A program made the position numbers and the translations under genes. A DNA stretch of 64,000 bases from Geosiphon pyriformis (taxonomy: Eukaryota; Glomeromycota; Glomeromycetes; Archaeosporales; Geosiphonaceae), in NCBI GenBank assembly GCA_016748015.1, contig JAAOMT010000703.1, positions 699,764-763,763 on the forward strand. Direction: 5' to 3'. The notes below the pieces were generated by a model. That model was given only the letters and a program-made list of their open reading frames with translations. It was not told the origin of the DNA and did not search any database. This document shows positions 25,401 to 38,519 of this stretch, piece after piece; within the stretch, counting starts at the first letter, position 1; every line of letters begins with the position of its first letter.

Positions 25401-28400
25401 TATCGTGATTACTTTTGGAAACTGTGCCTTCAATCCACGCCTGACATTGGTGATTTATCTACTTGTGTGAAATTAATGCGTGAGAAAGCCGATTCCTTGG
25501 TGAAACAAAGCGGAGAGTCTTTAAGTTCTCTTCTTGAGCCAATCGATTCTATTACAAAGCATGTAGCATTACTCACAGGCACATCGATGAAGGAACTTTG
25601 GGAATATTTTCATCCTATTGTATTCACCAAGATGGATCTGTTTCGATTATATCAGAGCTTAATAGAGCTTAATAAAGAATTCGACTTTTATGACGAGAAT
25701 TTTAAAGGTGTGTATTCTTTTATTCGACATCTTTTTTTATTTCTGTTAGTAGACGCGACGGGTTCAGAATTTTGAGAAATTTCTTATTTATCCTTCCTTT
25801 AGAACAAAAGATTACTAAATCGCAACCCGTTTTCGAGTTAAAAGAAATGTTAATGGAGGCAATTAGCACATTATATTTTATCGAAGATCACTACACCGAT
25901 GTAGATTCGCGCCGACTTTTGGATTCACTGCAAAAAGTTCCAGAGGTAATCCTCATCGATATTTGCCCGATATTTTGCTTAAAATCTTATGTGTTTGTTT
26001 TCCATTCAGCATTTGCGGAATAAAATACAAGATCTCGATAGCAATCAGAATTGCTCATCTGTGACAAATAAGGGGTTCCAATCTCTCCATATTATCCTTG
26101 ATTATTGGAGCATCATAAAAGAAATGCAAATCCTTGGTCAACTTCAATTAATTTTCGCGTCTGAAGATTTTAACCATGAGAAGGTTTCACTTGTTGTTTT
26201 ATTCTTCTTTCAAGCTTTGATGATGATATTTAAATAATATATTGCTTACTGAATAGGAGAAATTGTACCAATTTATCGATCAAATTTCTTTATTTCGAGA
26301 TTTTTTTTTAAAAAAATCTACAAGGCCCCCTTTGGACTTTAGTGTTCATCAGCGTCTAAGTTGGATTTATGGGCGAGATTCGACTTGTAGGTTTTTCTTT
26401 TTCTTATATCTTCCCTCGATTTCTTTCTGCTCAGTATAAATTGTTAGCTTTCCAAAATAGTTCCCAATGAAAAAGGTGCAGTCATGATGAATAATCTGAT
26501 TCAAGAAATCTTATATGGTTGGCACACCCGTTTGTGGGCCAATAGCTTCAATGATATATCTATTAAAGTTTCGGCACAGGGATCAAACGATACAGTTAAT
26601 GTATGTATATTGATCATTGAGCTAAATGATATCTATGTCAATCTAATAACAAATTTACCAATTTCGAACATTTCCTCTAAGTATGTGCAGCAAACTCAAG
26701 GTCCCTCCAGACTGTTCCAAAGTGTATACAGTGATTTATACTTCAAACATAGGTAAACTTTATTTACTTTTTATTTCCTCCACTTATTTCAAAATTTGTC
26801 TCGACTTTTTCATACTAGAGCTGAACTATTAAACTTTTAGCTTGTCTTTACGTGAAATGTCAATTGGATCCTATGATTTGAATTTGTCACATCTCGGCGA
26901 GTTTGCCGAACAGGCAATTGGAATATCGAATATTTCGTTTAATCGGAAACAGATCGACATAGCATTTTTAATTTTACAGCTTAGACAAGTAAGTTCATTT
27001 AATTTTAACAGAAAATCTGATTCCAATTTTTTCTTATTTTTGACATTGTTGTATATAGATTCTCAACATCAATTACCGAAAGTTCACTCCACAAGCATTT
27101 TTTTTCATATCAAAAGAGCTGAAAGCATTATTTGATGTGGCTGCTATGTTGTTATCGGAGCCTATTATTGGGGGCACTTACCCGAATATGTCCTTGGTCA
27201 AAGTCTCTCTTGATCTACTATCTAAAGCCCTCCAAGATATAGTTGATTCAGAATTTGCCGAGATATGTGTACGTTATATTACACCTGCCGTTCGTTTGAT
27301 AATTCAAATTTTCGAACTTCATGAACAAGCCAAGTTATTTGAGAATTGTGCCGGCCTTATAGGACAGGCTTGGATCCTCTTAGCCCTTGGTTTTATCGAC
27401 TTGTATGTTCCAAATTACCCTCTCGATCCAACCTCGGAAGTCCGAACTAGGCAAACGGTTTTAGAATTGCAGCAGCAGAAACTGCAAAATGAAATTGAAG
27501 TTCGTCAAACAATTCAAGAATACTTCACTGGGGAACTTCTCAACCCACAGATTGAAGCATATAAACTTAATTTGAAAGATGTCAACGTTAACCTAGAATT
27601 AGTTTCGGTTAATATGGGATTGCGTCCTCCTCAATCAGCTCTTAACGATCTTTTCAGACATATCCGACATCTGTGTGATAATGTTATTAATGCGAGCTAC
27701 ATCAATGAATTAATACGAGCTCTTGAAGAAACCTGTGATTTTTCTACTCTTCAAAGGGAAAATCTATTTCAAGCAAAAACTACCCATTTTATTCAAAGAA
27801 TGACATTAAATTATCCTCATTACCGTGATTTAATACAGCCGATGTTACTCGCCATCTATCAATTAAAATATGGACTTAGAACACTTGCATTCCAATCCAA
27901 AGCATTAAATACGGAAGCAGATCTTGCAAGCTATGTCGTAGTGAAGTCTTTACTGGAGATTCCAAAGATTTTTCAGCTTGATTATTCGATTGAAGTGCTC
28001 ACTTCCGCAACATCTTTAGCCAGCATCAAGCGATTAATCTTCAGTAACAATTCGCCCCCAAAAGACTACGAAAAATATATCAGCTATCTATATACTATAC
28101 TTGAATGTACATATTATCGTGTCGCTGTACGTGGCCACATAATTCGTAAAGATTCTGATACTATTGATTGGCTTCTCCAAGAAATTGCTCATATATATTT
28201 AGCCGCTGAAAACCACCAAAGAGAATTGGAGAAAGACAAGGAGGCCTTTTTCCGAAGTAAATCCAAAACTCAGGAAAAAAATATTGAAGACAAAGATTTG
28301 GACTCTGAATTTGAGCACCTTTTCCCAGATTTTAAGAATGAATTTTCTGATCTTGAAGCATCCTCCGAAGTCGATTTGGTTTCTAACATATCCAATCCTG

Positions 28401-31400
28401 AGCATGAACTCGAGAATGAAGAAGTTGTCATAATTAATAATGACCTTATTGTCCAAATTGGCTCTTTGCATGAGATGCTTTTCCGAAACTTTGAAGTTGC
28501 CTTCACTACCCAAATTCTTCGGCTAGACGAACTCAATCGTCGCATATACTGGTCCTCCTTTAACACCGCAAGTGAAGTTGCTTTAATCTCACGTAAAATC
28601 TTTCCCGAAGAACTGGACATTCCCATGGTCTCATCCCAAATACTTGCCACAGCCTTGTATAAGAATTGGTTGGTCACTGGTACAGAACCAAGTGGGATAT
28701 ATGAAGAAGAAAAAATCTATAATTTTTACAAAGACCCTAATATTCCTCAAACCAAAAGGATTTGTTCTGTGATATCATCAATAAAAAAGCGTGTTATGGA
28801 ATTGCTTCAAGAATGGCCCCAACATGCTGTATTGCAACATCTGGATGAAGTTTGTAGTCGAATCCAAAGTTTCGCTTTGACCTCTCCCCTTTCAAAATTC
28901 CTTACAGGATTAGAATTGCTATTAAGACGTTCAGAAGAATGGGAAGCATATGCAAGCCAGGAATTTTCTCTTAAAATTCAAATGCAGGAAATCAGCACTC
29001 TAATTGTTACTTGGCGGCAACTTGAATTAGCAAATTGGCCCAAATTGTTGGAATCCCAAGAAAGACAACACACCGATTCCGTGTATCAATGGTGGTTTCA
29101 TTTGTATAACTGTGTTTTTACTTCTGATATTTTTTACCAATTGGATGATGAGGCATCAGTTAGAGCTATCTCAGATCACGTATCTCAAACTGTTGAGGTA
29201 CTGGATCAATTTTTGCAATCGGCAAAATTAGGTGATTTTGAAGCGCGATTACGTTTAGTTCAAACATTCCATCTTCATTTGTGTACAAAAATCAAACTCG
29301 AAGTCAACAACTCCAGCCGAGATATCACTTATTTAAGTAAAACAAGCGAAGCACTTTCAAATGTTCAAATTTACTATTCCCAGTTTATTCCCCAACATCG
29401 CATTATCTTAGAAACTTTGCGGAAACCAATTGACCAGGAGCTTAAAGAATTTGTAAAATTAGCAAGCTGGAAAGATGTCAATGTTCACGCGTTGAAACAG
29501 AGTGCACAAAAGACACATAATCATTTAAAAAAATGTTTGCGCAAATTCAAGGAAATCCTTAGCAAACCCATCACCGAGGTAATTTTAGCTTACCAATCAA
29601 ACATTTCGACAGTAAATTTCGTAGATGAACACGAAAATTTTTCTGAAGAATGTGGAATCTTGGAAACAGATAATTGGATCCCAGAAGTTACACAAACAAA
29701 TTCATCCTCAGAAACTATGCGACTACAATTGTTATTGGAGAAACGGGCAATTTCGGTCCCTGATCGGTTTATAAATATTGCCCAGACTCTTTCAAAACTT
29801 CGCTCATATTGTACTTCAGAGATCTTGATTAAAAGCCCATCATTTGATTCCGGAGCTCTTGAGGAATTGTCACTTCATATTATTTTACGCACTAAAACTC
29901 TTCAGGAAACTACTCCCAACCTGATGAACCTGAACAATGTAAATATAGTAACAAATCAGAAGATTATCAAGAAAAGATCTTTGGTCGATTTATTAAAAGA
30001 ACTCCAACGCCTAGGGCTCGATCCATTCAAGAAAAAGGAACGAGTTGAGCAACAAGAAAATTTAGTCGGCTATATATTTCAACTCCCCAGGATAGATATT
30101 AACAAGTTCTTGATCTTTCATAAAAAGCTTTGCCTACCAACACGCCATAAATCTCCCGATTTTCTAGCTTCGATCAGTTTATTAGAAAAAGCCGATCATT
30201 ATTACTATCAAATTATTGCACGAATATCCCATCTGCGAAATGTTGCGAGCAATCCCTCTCGGGATTTATCATCTCAGGAGGTGAAAAAGTGTCTCAGTTT
30301 CACCGAACACCTGTTGCACTTGATTATTTCTGAACGGACTACCTTGTGTACGCTTCAGAAGCAATACATATATTTGGGCGTAACGTTTAAACAGTTTTTT
30401 CAATTATTCTCCCAATACAATAAACCATTAGGCGAATCACCAGCTCTTATATCGCTGGGTTCAGCAGATGAAATCAAATTGTATTCGCATAAAGAATTCT
30501 TGGACAATTTGGTCAATTTAATCTCTTACACGAATTTGATCTTTCAGATTCAAAAGGAATATCTGGAAAGTTTAGATGTCCAACTTGAAAATCAAATCCT
30601 TTCTTGGTTAGATACTTTGACACAACTTCGTAACGATATTCTTTGGATCTTTGACCAAGTTATTTTATATCCAAATTTTGCAAATGGGATCAAGCCATTA
30701 ATGAATGACACCATTCTTCCCTTAATTCAAAGTAATCTTGAGAAGATTAAGCTATTTTACGAGTTCATCAAGGAAACGGCTCAACGCGTTCCCCAGTTAC
30801 GGCATGTGATGACACCAATTGCTGAATATGTTATTTCTTCGATTAATGTATCCACTTCTACTCCGCACCAGACAGATAATGAAATAGTAAATGAAGAAAT
30901 CATGTTGCATGTAATAGGGGAACTAGCTCAAAGAACTAGCAGGCTAATCGACGCTGTACTTTCTTCTGTGCAAGCTCTTAGTAAAATGGCCAAAACAGAA
31001 AATGAATCAGAACCGAATGAAGAATTGAATAACGATATTCCAGATAAATACATTAAATCGAAACATAATCTCTTCGCCGAGATAGTTAAAAGGCTTCAAC
31101 TGAATAAGGTTGTCGATTGCTGTAACTCCTTGCATAGAGAACTGTATAATATGATGAACGGGCAAGGGATGAAAGTTGAAGCGATACGGACTATGGTCAC
31201 CTCTTTAATTCAAAGAACTTATCCATTTATTCAAGAATACCTTTTCCTTGTGCAACATCATTTAAACCACTTTTTCATCCACCACAAATCTTTATGCAAA
31301 TTTGCCTATATACTCACTAATCTATTCACCCATCTTTGCATGGAAGGTTATTGTACGCCAAAAGCAGAGGCTGAGGTTAATGAGGATGCCAGCGGACAAT

Positions 31401-34108
31401 ATATGCAAGGGACTGGCATTGGTGATGGAGAAGGTAAAAAAGATGTGAGCGAGGAGATCGAAGATGAAGAGCAGGTTTTAGGCACCCAAATGGAGGAAGA
31501 AAACTCCAGAAATAATAAGGATGATATCGATCCCCAGGAAAATGGAATAGAAATGAAAAATGATTTCTTGGGTACACTTGAAGATATAGAACGACCGGAT
31601 GAAGAGAGTGAATACAGTGATCAGTCTAATAAAGACGAGGATGTATCAGAACCTGAAGAAAGAATGGGTCAATTTGATAATGATTCAGATGTGATTGATG
31701 AGAAAATGTGGGAAGATGAGCCAAAGAAGCTCGATGTAGATAACCAAAAGAGAATAAATGAAGAAAATACCTCTCTGAATTTAGAGACAGATATTATAGG
31801 GAAAAATGACTTTGAGAATAATCCAGAGGCAGATTCAAAGAAGCATAAGGAATTGGAAAAAGACGAGCCAAATTTGAATAAAGAACAGGAGAGTGAAGAT
31901 TATCAAGATTTTGAAGTAAACGATGATCAAGACCCAATTGTACACGATGAAGTGCAGCATCAACCAACAATTGAGGTTCCTGAAGCTGAGCCATTAGAAT
32001 TACCTGACGATTTAATGATGGATGAGATTGAAAATCAAGCTGAGGAAAATATTGGAACTGATGAAGATGAGAGATCTTTAGTCGGCATGGATCTTGATGA
32101 AACCGAAACCAAATCAACGAGACTTGACCCTGATGAGGAGTCGCTAACTGAATATCAAGATGATTGCGAGGATATTCAACAAAATCAGGATCAAGATTTT
32201 GGAATGGATTTAAAAGATGAAAACTCCGATGGTTCTGCTAATAAAAATAATTCAAATGAAGATGAAGATATGCAATTAGAGGAGGAGCCTAGGCAAGAAA
32301 AACATGAAAAGGTAGACGAGAAATCTACTCCTTCTACTTTTAAACAAGAGCTTGAAGATCTTGGAAAAAAGTCTCAGCAAAATCTAAACTCATCTTTGGA
32401 AGATCGAAATGTGGAAAATGAAAATTCCTTTGGGCTTGAGGGGCGTCAAGGAAAAACAACAGAATCTTTTCAGCAAAAATTTGAAGGAGAAAATAGAATT
32501 TCTGAAGAAATGAACATTAGCCATGTCACGGGAGGTGATCAGCAAACAATAGATGAACCTAGCGAGCAAAAAAATGATGGTATAAATTCTAAAACCGTCT
32601 CTCAACCCTATACCACCGACAAGTTGGAACAATTGCCAAAATCAGCCGACCCCCAACAGAGAGCACAAGATGTGAATCCTCATCGTAGTTTAGGTGATGC
32701 TATGAAACAATGGCGAGAAAGGCTTGGGATTGTTCAAGATGCAACCAGCGAGCGGGATAAGGAGAACAACGAAGATATGGAACATCTTTCCCGTGAGCTA
32801 GAATATTTGATCAATGATGAAGCAGTGCATGATACCCAGACTGTAGGTCCCGCTGCTCCAGATCAATCCCAAGAAATGGCTTCGATTGGTGCATTTGACG
32901 ACTTGGAGCTACATGATGACCATATATCAGATAATGTATTTGAAGAGGAGTCTCAAAATTATCAAGAAGCAGTCCAAGAGGATATAATAAATTATGATGA
33001 AGTTTTAAATGATTTTACTAATCGTGCCGAACTAGGTGCCATTCTTGGCACTGCTTGTTCCCAAGATAAGCAAGATGTGTATGAGGATGAGCAGTCCGAA
33101 TTCATACCCCCCACTTTTGAAACCAGTCATTTTGGTGATGAACAGCTTCATGAAAGAAAAGATGATAATATTCGTGGTGATCTTGAGATGGAATTAGCTG
33201 AATGGCGTGAAAATGGTCGTGATTTCTCAAGGGCACGAGACCTTTGGCTCAAATATGACAGTTTAACACACGACCTTGCTTATGGATTATGTGAACAGCT
33301 TCGGCTGATTTTAGAGCCTACAATGGCTGCGCGACTTGAAGGTGATTACAGAACCGGGAAAAGACTCAACATGAAAAGGATCATCCCATATATTGCGAGT
33401 GATTTCAAGAAAGACAAAATTTGGCTCAGACGTACCAAACCAAGCAAAAGGCAATATCAAATTATGATCGCTGTGGACGATTCAAAATCCATGTGTGAAT
33501 CTCATTCGATTCAACTCGCATATGAAACTTTAGCTTTAATTTCTAAAGCGCTTTCCCAGCTTGAAGTTGGTGCAATATCTATCGTGAGTTTCGGGGAAAC
33601 TGTACGTATGTTGCATCCTTTTGATCAACCATTTACGATTGATACAGGCGCACAAGTTATCCAGCAATTTACTTTTAACCAAGAAAAGACTAATGTACGA
33701 TCTTTGATGGAGACCACTATAAAACTGTTGCAACTTGCTAGGATTAATAGCATTGGTATGGTTAGCGGGGCGAATCGAAACGCTGAACTCTGGCAGCTTC
33801 AACTTATTATCTCGGACGGTGTTTGTGAAGATCATAAAAATCTCAAAGTCTTGGTTCAACAAGCAGCAGAAGCACAAATAATGGTCGTCTTCATAATAGT
33901 CGACAATAAGTTTAATGAAAAGGATTCAATTCTTTCCATGAATCAAGTCAAGTATACATTTGTGGATGGCCGAACAAATTTAAAAATTGAAAGGTATTTA
34001 GATTCTTTTCCTTTCGATTATTATGTTGTTTTACGTGATATAAATGCATTACCAGCAACCTTGGCTGACGCATTGAGACAATACTTTAGCATAGTAAGTA
34101 ATGTGTAA
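16411..34108 (+). CDS. MDN1: Midasin, AAA+ ATPase of 60S ribosome assembly (13 predicted exons)
   Basis: Midasin (Rea1/Mdn1) is a dynein-like AAA+ machine that strips assembly factors (Ytm1, Rsa4) from pre-60S particles in nucleolus and nucleoplasm. My spliced model gives about 5571 residues, close to human (~5600) and longer than yeast (~4900). Six Walker A motifs are visible: GVAGSGKT (17859, residue ~395), GETGTGKT (18992, ~735), GPTSAGKT (20282, ~1165), GETGCGKT (21158, ~1457), GSPGVGKT (22367, ~1860) and GSEATGKT (23306, ~2173). Walker B-like partners include LLDELNLAP, VLDELNLAP, LLDEISLAD and LLDELNLAS; AAA1 has IEDIDLAS and AAA6 IDNANL, so AAA6 lacks the usual DE pair. A long helical linker follows. 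The Asp/Glu-rich region covers about residues 4660-5270 (31365-33200). The C-terminal MIDAS domain has its DxSxS motif at 33476-33490 (DDSKS). No stop or frameshift interrupts the large exons, and base composition is less AT-rich than the flanks, so the gene looks functional. Confidence 0.96.
16941..27058 (+). other. MDN1: Exon-intron structure of midasin
   Basis: Predicted exons, from frame continuity and GT-AG sites: 16411-16940, 17024-17114 (or 17120), 17216-17502, 17585-17925, 18039-24829, 24899-25300, 25371-25707, 25803-25945, 26010-26183, 26257-26386, 26461-26752, 26841-26988 and 27059-34108. Introns are about 65-113 bases. Total coding length is 16716 bases, divisible by three. The exon 5/6 junction is the weakest: the better-looking acceptors at 24867 and 24888 put the frame into a stop (TAA at 24904), whereas AAG at 24896-24898 keeps it open. 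The donor of exon 2 is ambiguous between 17115 and 17121, both phase 0. Two exons (18039-24829 and 27059-34108) carry over 80% of the protein. Confidence 0.72.
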
Positions 34109-34559
34109 CATAATATTAGCCACCAGTATAAATTTTATTAACATAATTTTATGTAATTTCATCCTTAATTAAACTAAATTACACTAAAACATAACTATTA
34201 AAGATTTTTTTATTAATATTTTTAAAATAACTTTAATATTGTTTTTATATATAAAAAATAATGGCAAAAAACCAATAACTTTTTTTTTTAATATTATTAT
34301 ATAAATTTGTTTTTTTTTTAATATTTTTACTAATTTTGTATTTTAATTTGGTTATAAATAATAATATTTTTTTAATTTTAAATAATAATAATAACATATT
34401 TGTTTTAAATTAATATTTAACTATATTATTTAATTAAATAATTTCAATTAATTATTATTAATTGTAAAAATAAAACAAAATTTTAGTTTAATATATATAT
34501 TATAATGTTATTTAATTTAAAAAGTTGGATTAATAACATAAAAATTAAAACTATTTTTT
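34109..34559. other. 3' flank of midasin, AT-rich
   Basis: Follows the midasin TAA. A/T runs, with possible poly(A) signals (AATAAT, AATTAA variants) that I cannot choose between. No further gene is seen before the LINE remnant. Confidence 0.5.
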
Positions 34560-35366
34560 TATTTTTTAAAAAAATTGTTAATTGAAGAGATATCATATTG
34601 CAAATATTGTTAAAAAACATTTTAATATTATAAAAAATAAGAAAATTAATATAATTAGTATTGTAATTTATTTAAGTTGTGTTTTTTCTGTATATATTAA
34701 TAAATATTATATTAAAACTAATATTAAGATTATTTTTAACAATATTACTATTATAAATAAAATTTTATTAAAAGACCTTAATTAAGTCTAATTTTTTCTA
34801 ATATAATATTAAAACTTTTATATAATAATCAAATATATAAGTAATAAGACAACAAATTTGTATACATATTTTATAAAATTCTTGTATTATTATCTATTTG
34901 TGATTGTCTATAAACATCTATTTAACAGTAAGTATTTTGGTGTTTTATGTTTATATTATAGAAAGATTAAACTTTTAAATTTTTTTTTGTATAATAAACT
35001 TTACTGTTTATTAATATTTACTAGATTTATATGTCAAGTTGTAAAAATTTTAATCTGGTTTTTGCCAATTTAAATTTTGTGTTTTTTAATTGTTTTTAAT
35101 ATATATATTAAATATTATATTATATACTATTTTAAATAAAAACTTTATATTTAAAAATTAGTATTTAAAAGCTTTTATTGTATTTAAAAATATATATAAT
35201 TTAAGAATAGCTTATTGTAAAAAAATTTGGCTAATATATACCAAATATAGAATTTTGTTTAAAAAAAGTAACTTAATTTTCTGTAATGATTTTTTGTTCT
35301 TTATTATTAATAGTTTGTTATTTTTGCTTTTTAATAGTATTGTAAAAATTTTTGATATAGATAAGA
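34560..35366 (+). pseudogene. Old LINE ORF2 C-terminal fragment, heavily AT-decayed
   Basis: The frame at 34858-35073 (YFIKFLYYYLFVIVYKHLFN then FGVLCLYYRKIK) aligns with YFIKALYYRLLVAVQKHLYN and FSVLCLYYGNVE of the LINE at 51137-51400. The frame near 34582 (KRYHIANIVKKHFNIIKN) fits the RNase H end, and 35280-35366 fits the last coding part. It is cut off by the 5' end of the next LINE. Multiple stops and very high A+T show it is older than its neighbour. Confidence 0.7.
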
Positions 35367-35492
35367 GTTAAAACTTCTTTCTCTCTTATCTCCACAAATC
35401 CCCAAAAAGTGCATTTTCTGAAAAAGAAGTTTTTTGTTTTTTTAGCCTATATCAATATTTTTTTACCTAATAATAACCCATTTTTCGTGGAT

Positions 35493-37370
35493 ATGGAGGC
35501 TACTGCTAGTAGTACCACACCTAAAAAGAAGGCTTTTAAGAGTGCTTTTCACGGTCCTGTTAGTGGCTTCTTTTCTCAGAAGAAAAAAGCTGTTCTTGGT
35601 AATATAAAACACTCTGGTAATGAAAAGAATATATTCTTGAGCAAATTTGGGTCTGGTGACAGTGTTTATTTTGATGTAGAAAGTCTATCTGGTGAGGATG
35701 AAGATGTTAGCATGTCTGAAGTAAATGGTGAGTCTCTTTTGGGCTTAGCTGCTACTATACCCAAGACAAAACAAGTCAATACTGGTGCTGGCTTTGGTTC
35801 TCCACTTGGCTCTTCCAACTTTCATATGGACAATGAAGAAGTAGTGCTCCCTTCTCACTTGCCTATCTCTCTGGAAAGGAAGTGGATTGACCCTAAAATT
35901 ATCAAGACTTCTGTGGAAGTGTCAATTAAAAAGTTATTTGCTTTGGATATTAATCTTTCAGCTGTAGAGGGTAAATCAGCAATGGCAAAGACTCAGTTAA
36001 TTAGGAAAATTTTTTCAACAGTCAATGGTTTTGGGGGGGCCACTACCTCTTCAAAATTTGAAGAAATCATCCAATCTACCTTCATTTTAGAAAAAAACAT
36101 GAAGATGGCCACATCATTAGCCAGAGAAAAAAGGATTGACATAAACACTAATCTCAAGAAATCAGGAGTACATTCAGATTGGGCTGTAGTAATCAAAGAA
36201 ATTTCCATAGATACCCCAAAAAAAATGATCATCACTGCAGTCACCGAGTTTGGAGAAATTAAGTCGATCAAAATTCAGTTAATTGACATGTGACAGAAAG
36301 CTGTGGTGGAGTTCGCTGAATCAAATCAAGCCGATCAGTTGGCTTCAAGATAGTCATTCTTAATTGGGAAAGATTCAGTACGTGTGGCCAAAGCTGTGAG
36401 TGATTATGACATCTGGACATCTAAAGATCAGTTTAGGGCACTGTTGTTTACTTTGCCAGTGAGAACAACTGCACATGATCTTGGTACTCTTTTGGATAAG
36501 ACTGGTGGGAAAACTTGCACCATTAATTAATTATTGACAACTGGCAATAGGGTTTGTTGTGTAGTGATTGGTTTTGAGTCTAAAGTGGATTTGGATTCTG
36601 CCTTTTGTACTGAGCCTGTTTTTGGTGGTGTACAACTATTATGGACTAGATTGGATTTGGTACAGTATGGGAAGTGTGAGAGATTTGGTCATTTAGCCTT
36701 GGAATGTGATGCTTTTGATGTTTCTGTTCTTACACCCTCTGTTCCCTTTAAAAGAAATGCTTCTGGTATTAATCATTTTTAATTAGCCAAGTTGTATGCA
36801 AAGAAAAATGTTCCTATCTCTTGCCCTACTGCCTTTGGTGGCAAATTGTGAGCTCAAGTAGTCTCTCTTGCTTTCTCTTCTGGTGGCTTTCCTTCTGGTT
36901 CTGGTTCTGGTTTAGGCTTTTCTTCATCTGGTGCTTTAGGGTTGGGTGGTGGTGCTTCTTTTTTCCCAATTGATGAGTCTCTCTTGGTTGCTCGTTTGGC
37001 ATCTTTGAAGCACTCTCTTGAACTTTTGACTGACCAGGTTTCTGGTATTCTTAGGAAATTGAGTTTTGTTGAATTGGTGCCCATGGTGCTGTCTTTTGGT
37101 GCTCTTTCTTTGGTTGGCTCTGTGCTGGTGGCTTCTGTTTTGGATTCAGATATGGCCTTGGATGGTGTGTTGGCTTCATCCTCTCTCTTTCCCTCAAGTG
37201 TTGAGTTAGGTGCTGGTTTCAATTCGAGTAGTTCAAAGATTTTGACCACCAAGATAGGTGGTTTGAAGTTTAAAATGTCAACTATGGAGGCTTTGGTCAG
37301 TTCTGTTTTGGTGAAATTAGATCTCTTATGTTCTGGTTTGGGTCTCTTTTTACCTTATTCTTCCCAATAA
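35493..37370 (+). pseudogene. LINE copy 2 ORF1 (RNA-binding/Gag-like protein), with stops
   Basis: ATG 35493 (MEATASSTTPKKKAFK) opens a frame that stays in register to TAA 37368-37370, about 625 codons, broken only by stops near 36291, 36351, 36528, 36780 and 36849. The N-terminus is basic. The centre has ISIDTPKKMIITAVTEFGEIKSI, resembling an RRM-like fold of LINE ORF1 proteins (inference). A zinc knuckle near 36667-36708 (KCERFGHLALEC) lacks one Cys. A Ser/Gly-rich spacer and a helical C-terminus (LASLKHSLELLTDQVSGIL) follow. ORF1 proteins bind LINE RNA in the RNP. No indels are apparent, so decay is by point change. Confidence 0.8.
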
Positions 37371-37393
37371 GTGGTCTGGTTTGAAAGATTGCT

Positions 37394-38519
37394 ATGTGCA
37401 ATGTTTGGGGTATCAATGTCCCTGCTAAGCAGAAAGACATTATTTGTTGGCATAGGGAATCAAGGAATTTGGTTTCAATTGTGATGGAAATGAAATTGAG
37501 GTCTAGCTGTAGGCCATGGATCAAGGATAGATTTGATGGTGTTTGAGTTTTCACTTCTGGTTCGGATGTGGGTTTTCTTGGTGCTGGTGTTGTCATTTAT
37601 TATGAACACCTCTATTGCTCATCATGTGTGTAAAATTTTTGAGGTGCCTGGTCAGCTCCTTTTTATCAAGTTATTTTTTAAGAACAGACTCTCAGTGTTA
37701 ATTTTGGGACTCTATGCTGGTGCATCTGTCATAGTTCGGTTCTTGTAGGCCAGTAAGATTAACTCTTTTGTTGTTAAGGCTGTCAATAATTCTTTCTTTG
37801 TCATTCTGGATGGTGATTTTAATGAGGATGGTTTACATAAAAATGTGAGTTTCAAAAAATGTCTTAACTTGGGGCTGGTCAACTTTTTGTCAGGCAGTCC
37901 AGTAGCGAATAGTTGTACATAAGGAAATTCAAGGAATGTGAATAAAACAATTGATTACATACTTGTTTCATCTAACTTGATCAATGCAGTGATGGAGTGC
38001 ACTGTTGTGGATATGAGTGAACATTTTGACATGGATCATTGAGCTGTTTCTGTGTCTTTGGATTTGGGTGGGCTTTTGGATGTGTGTTTATGCTCTCTTT
38101 GCAAACAAGCAAACAGAGACAGATGGAAGTTCAATTTGAAAAGTGCTGATAAAAATAAATGGGTTGATTTCAAGTGCACTATAAAGACTAATATGACTAT
38201 GTTTTCAGATGAATTTGTTGCTTCTATGAAGCTTTTGGATTTGGATGCAATGTGGAGGATTATTCGCAAAATTATGATTCTTTTGGCAAATAAAGTGTTC
38301 AAAAAGATATGATTCAAGGACTTTGATGTAATCTTCACCAAGAATTTTTCTAGATTTCACAAATTGAAACTTCTGATTTCTAAAATTGTTAAGACGTATT
38401 GTGGGAAGAACATTAAGCATTTCGAGTCTTTTATGAAATGTTGGGAATCTTTGGATGGTGATAAAGCTTTGGTCATTTGGACTCTGGTAACCTTTGGCAT
38501 GGACTCTGGTTGTGTTTAT
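37394..38519 (+). pseudogene. LINE copy 2 ORF2, APE-type endonuclease part
   Basis: Begins near MCNVWGINVPAKQKDI (37394). It continues after one frameshift at about 37605 as NTSIAHHVCKIF, then LDGDFNEDG (~37806), NVNKTIDYILVSSN (~37938) and SEHFDMDH (~38014). The GDFN, TIDYI and S-(D/E)-H blocks are the diagnostic motifs of apurinic-endonuclease-like LINE nucleases that nick target DNA. A linker with SADKNKWVDFK and FVASMKLLDLDAMWRII follows. The frame ends at the gypsy insertion (38519) and resumes at 48340. Confidence 0.82.
38516..38519. repeat. Target-site duplication, left (pairs with 48336-48339)
   Basis: TTAT on the left and TTGT on the right of the gypsy. Dropping one copy plus the element joins the LINE codons ...GTT TAT | TTT GCT CTT... 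in the same frame, which supports the boundary calls. Confidence 0.7.

Noticed and set aside
31377-32117. Two - strand frames (31377-31577, 31794-32117) within midasin
   Set aside because: Antisense of the Glu/Asp-rich region (GAA/GAT codons), a common source of false frames.
36854-37252. 132-codon - strand frame rich in Pro/Glu/Lys
   Set aside because: Antisense of the Ser/Gly-rich part of LINE ORF1.
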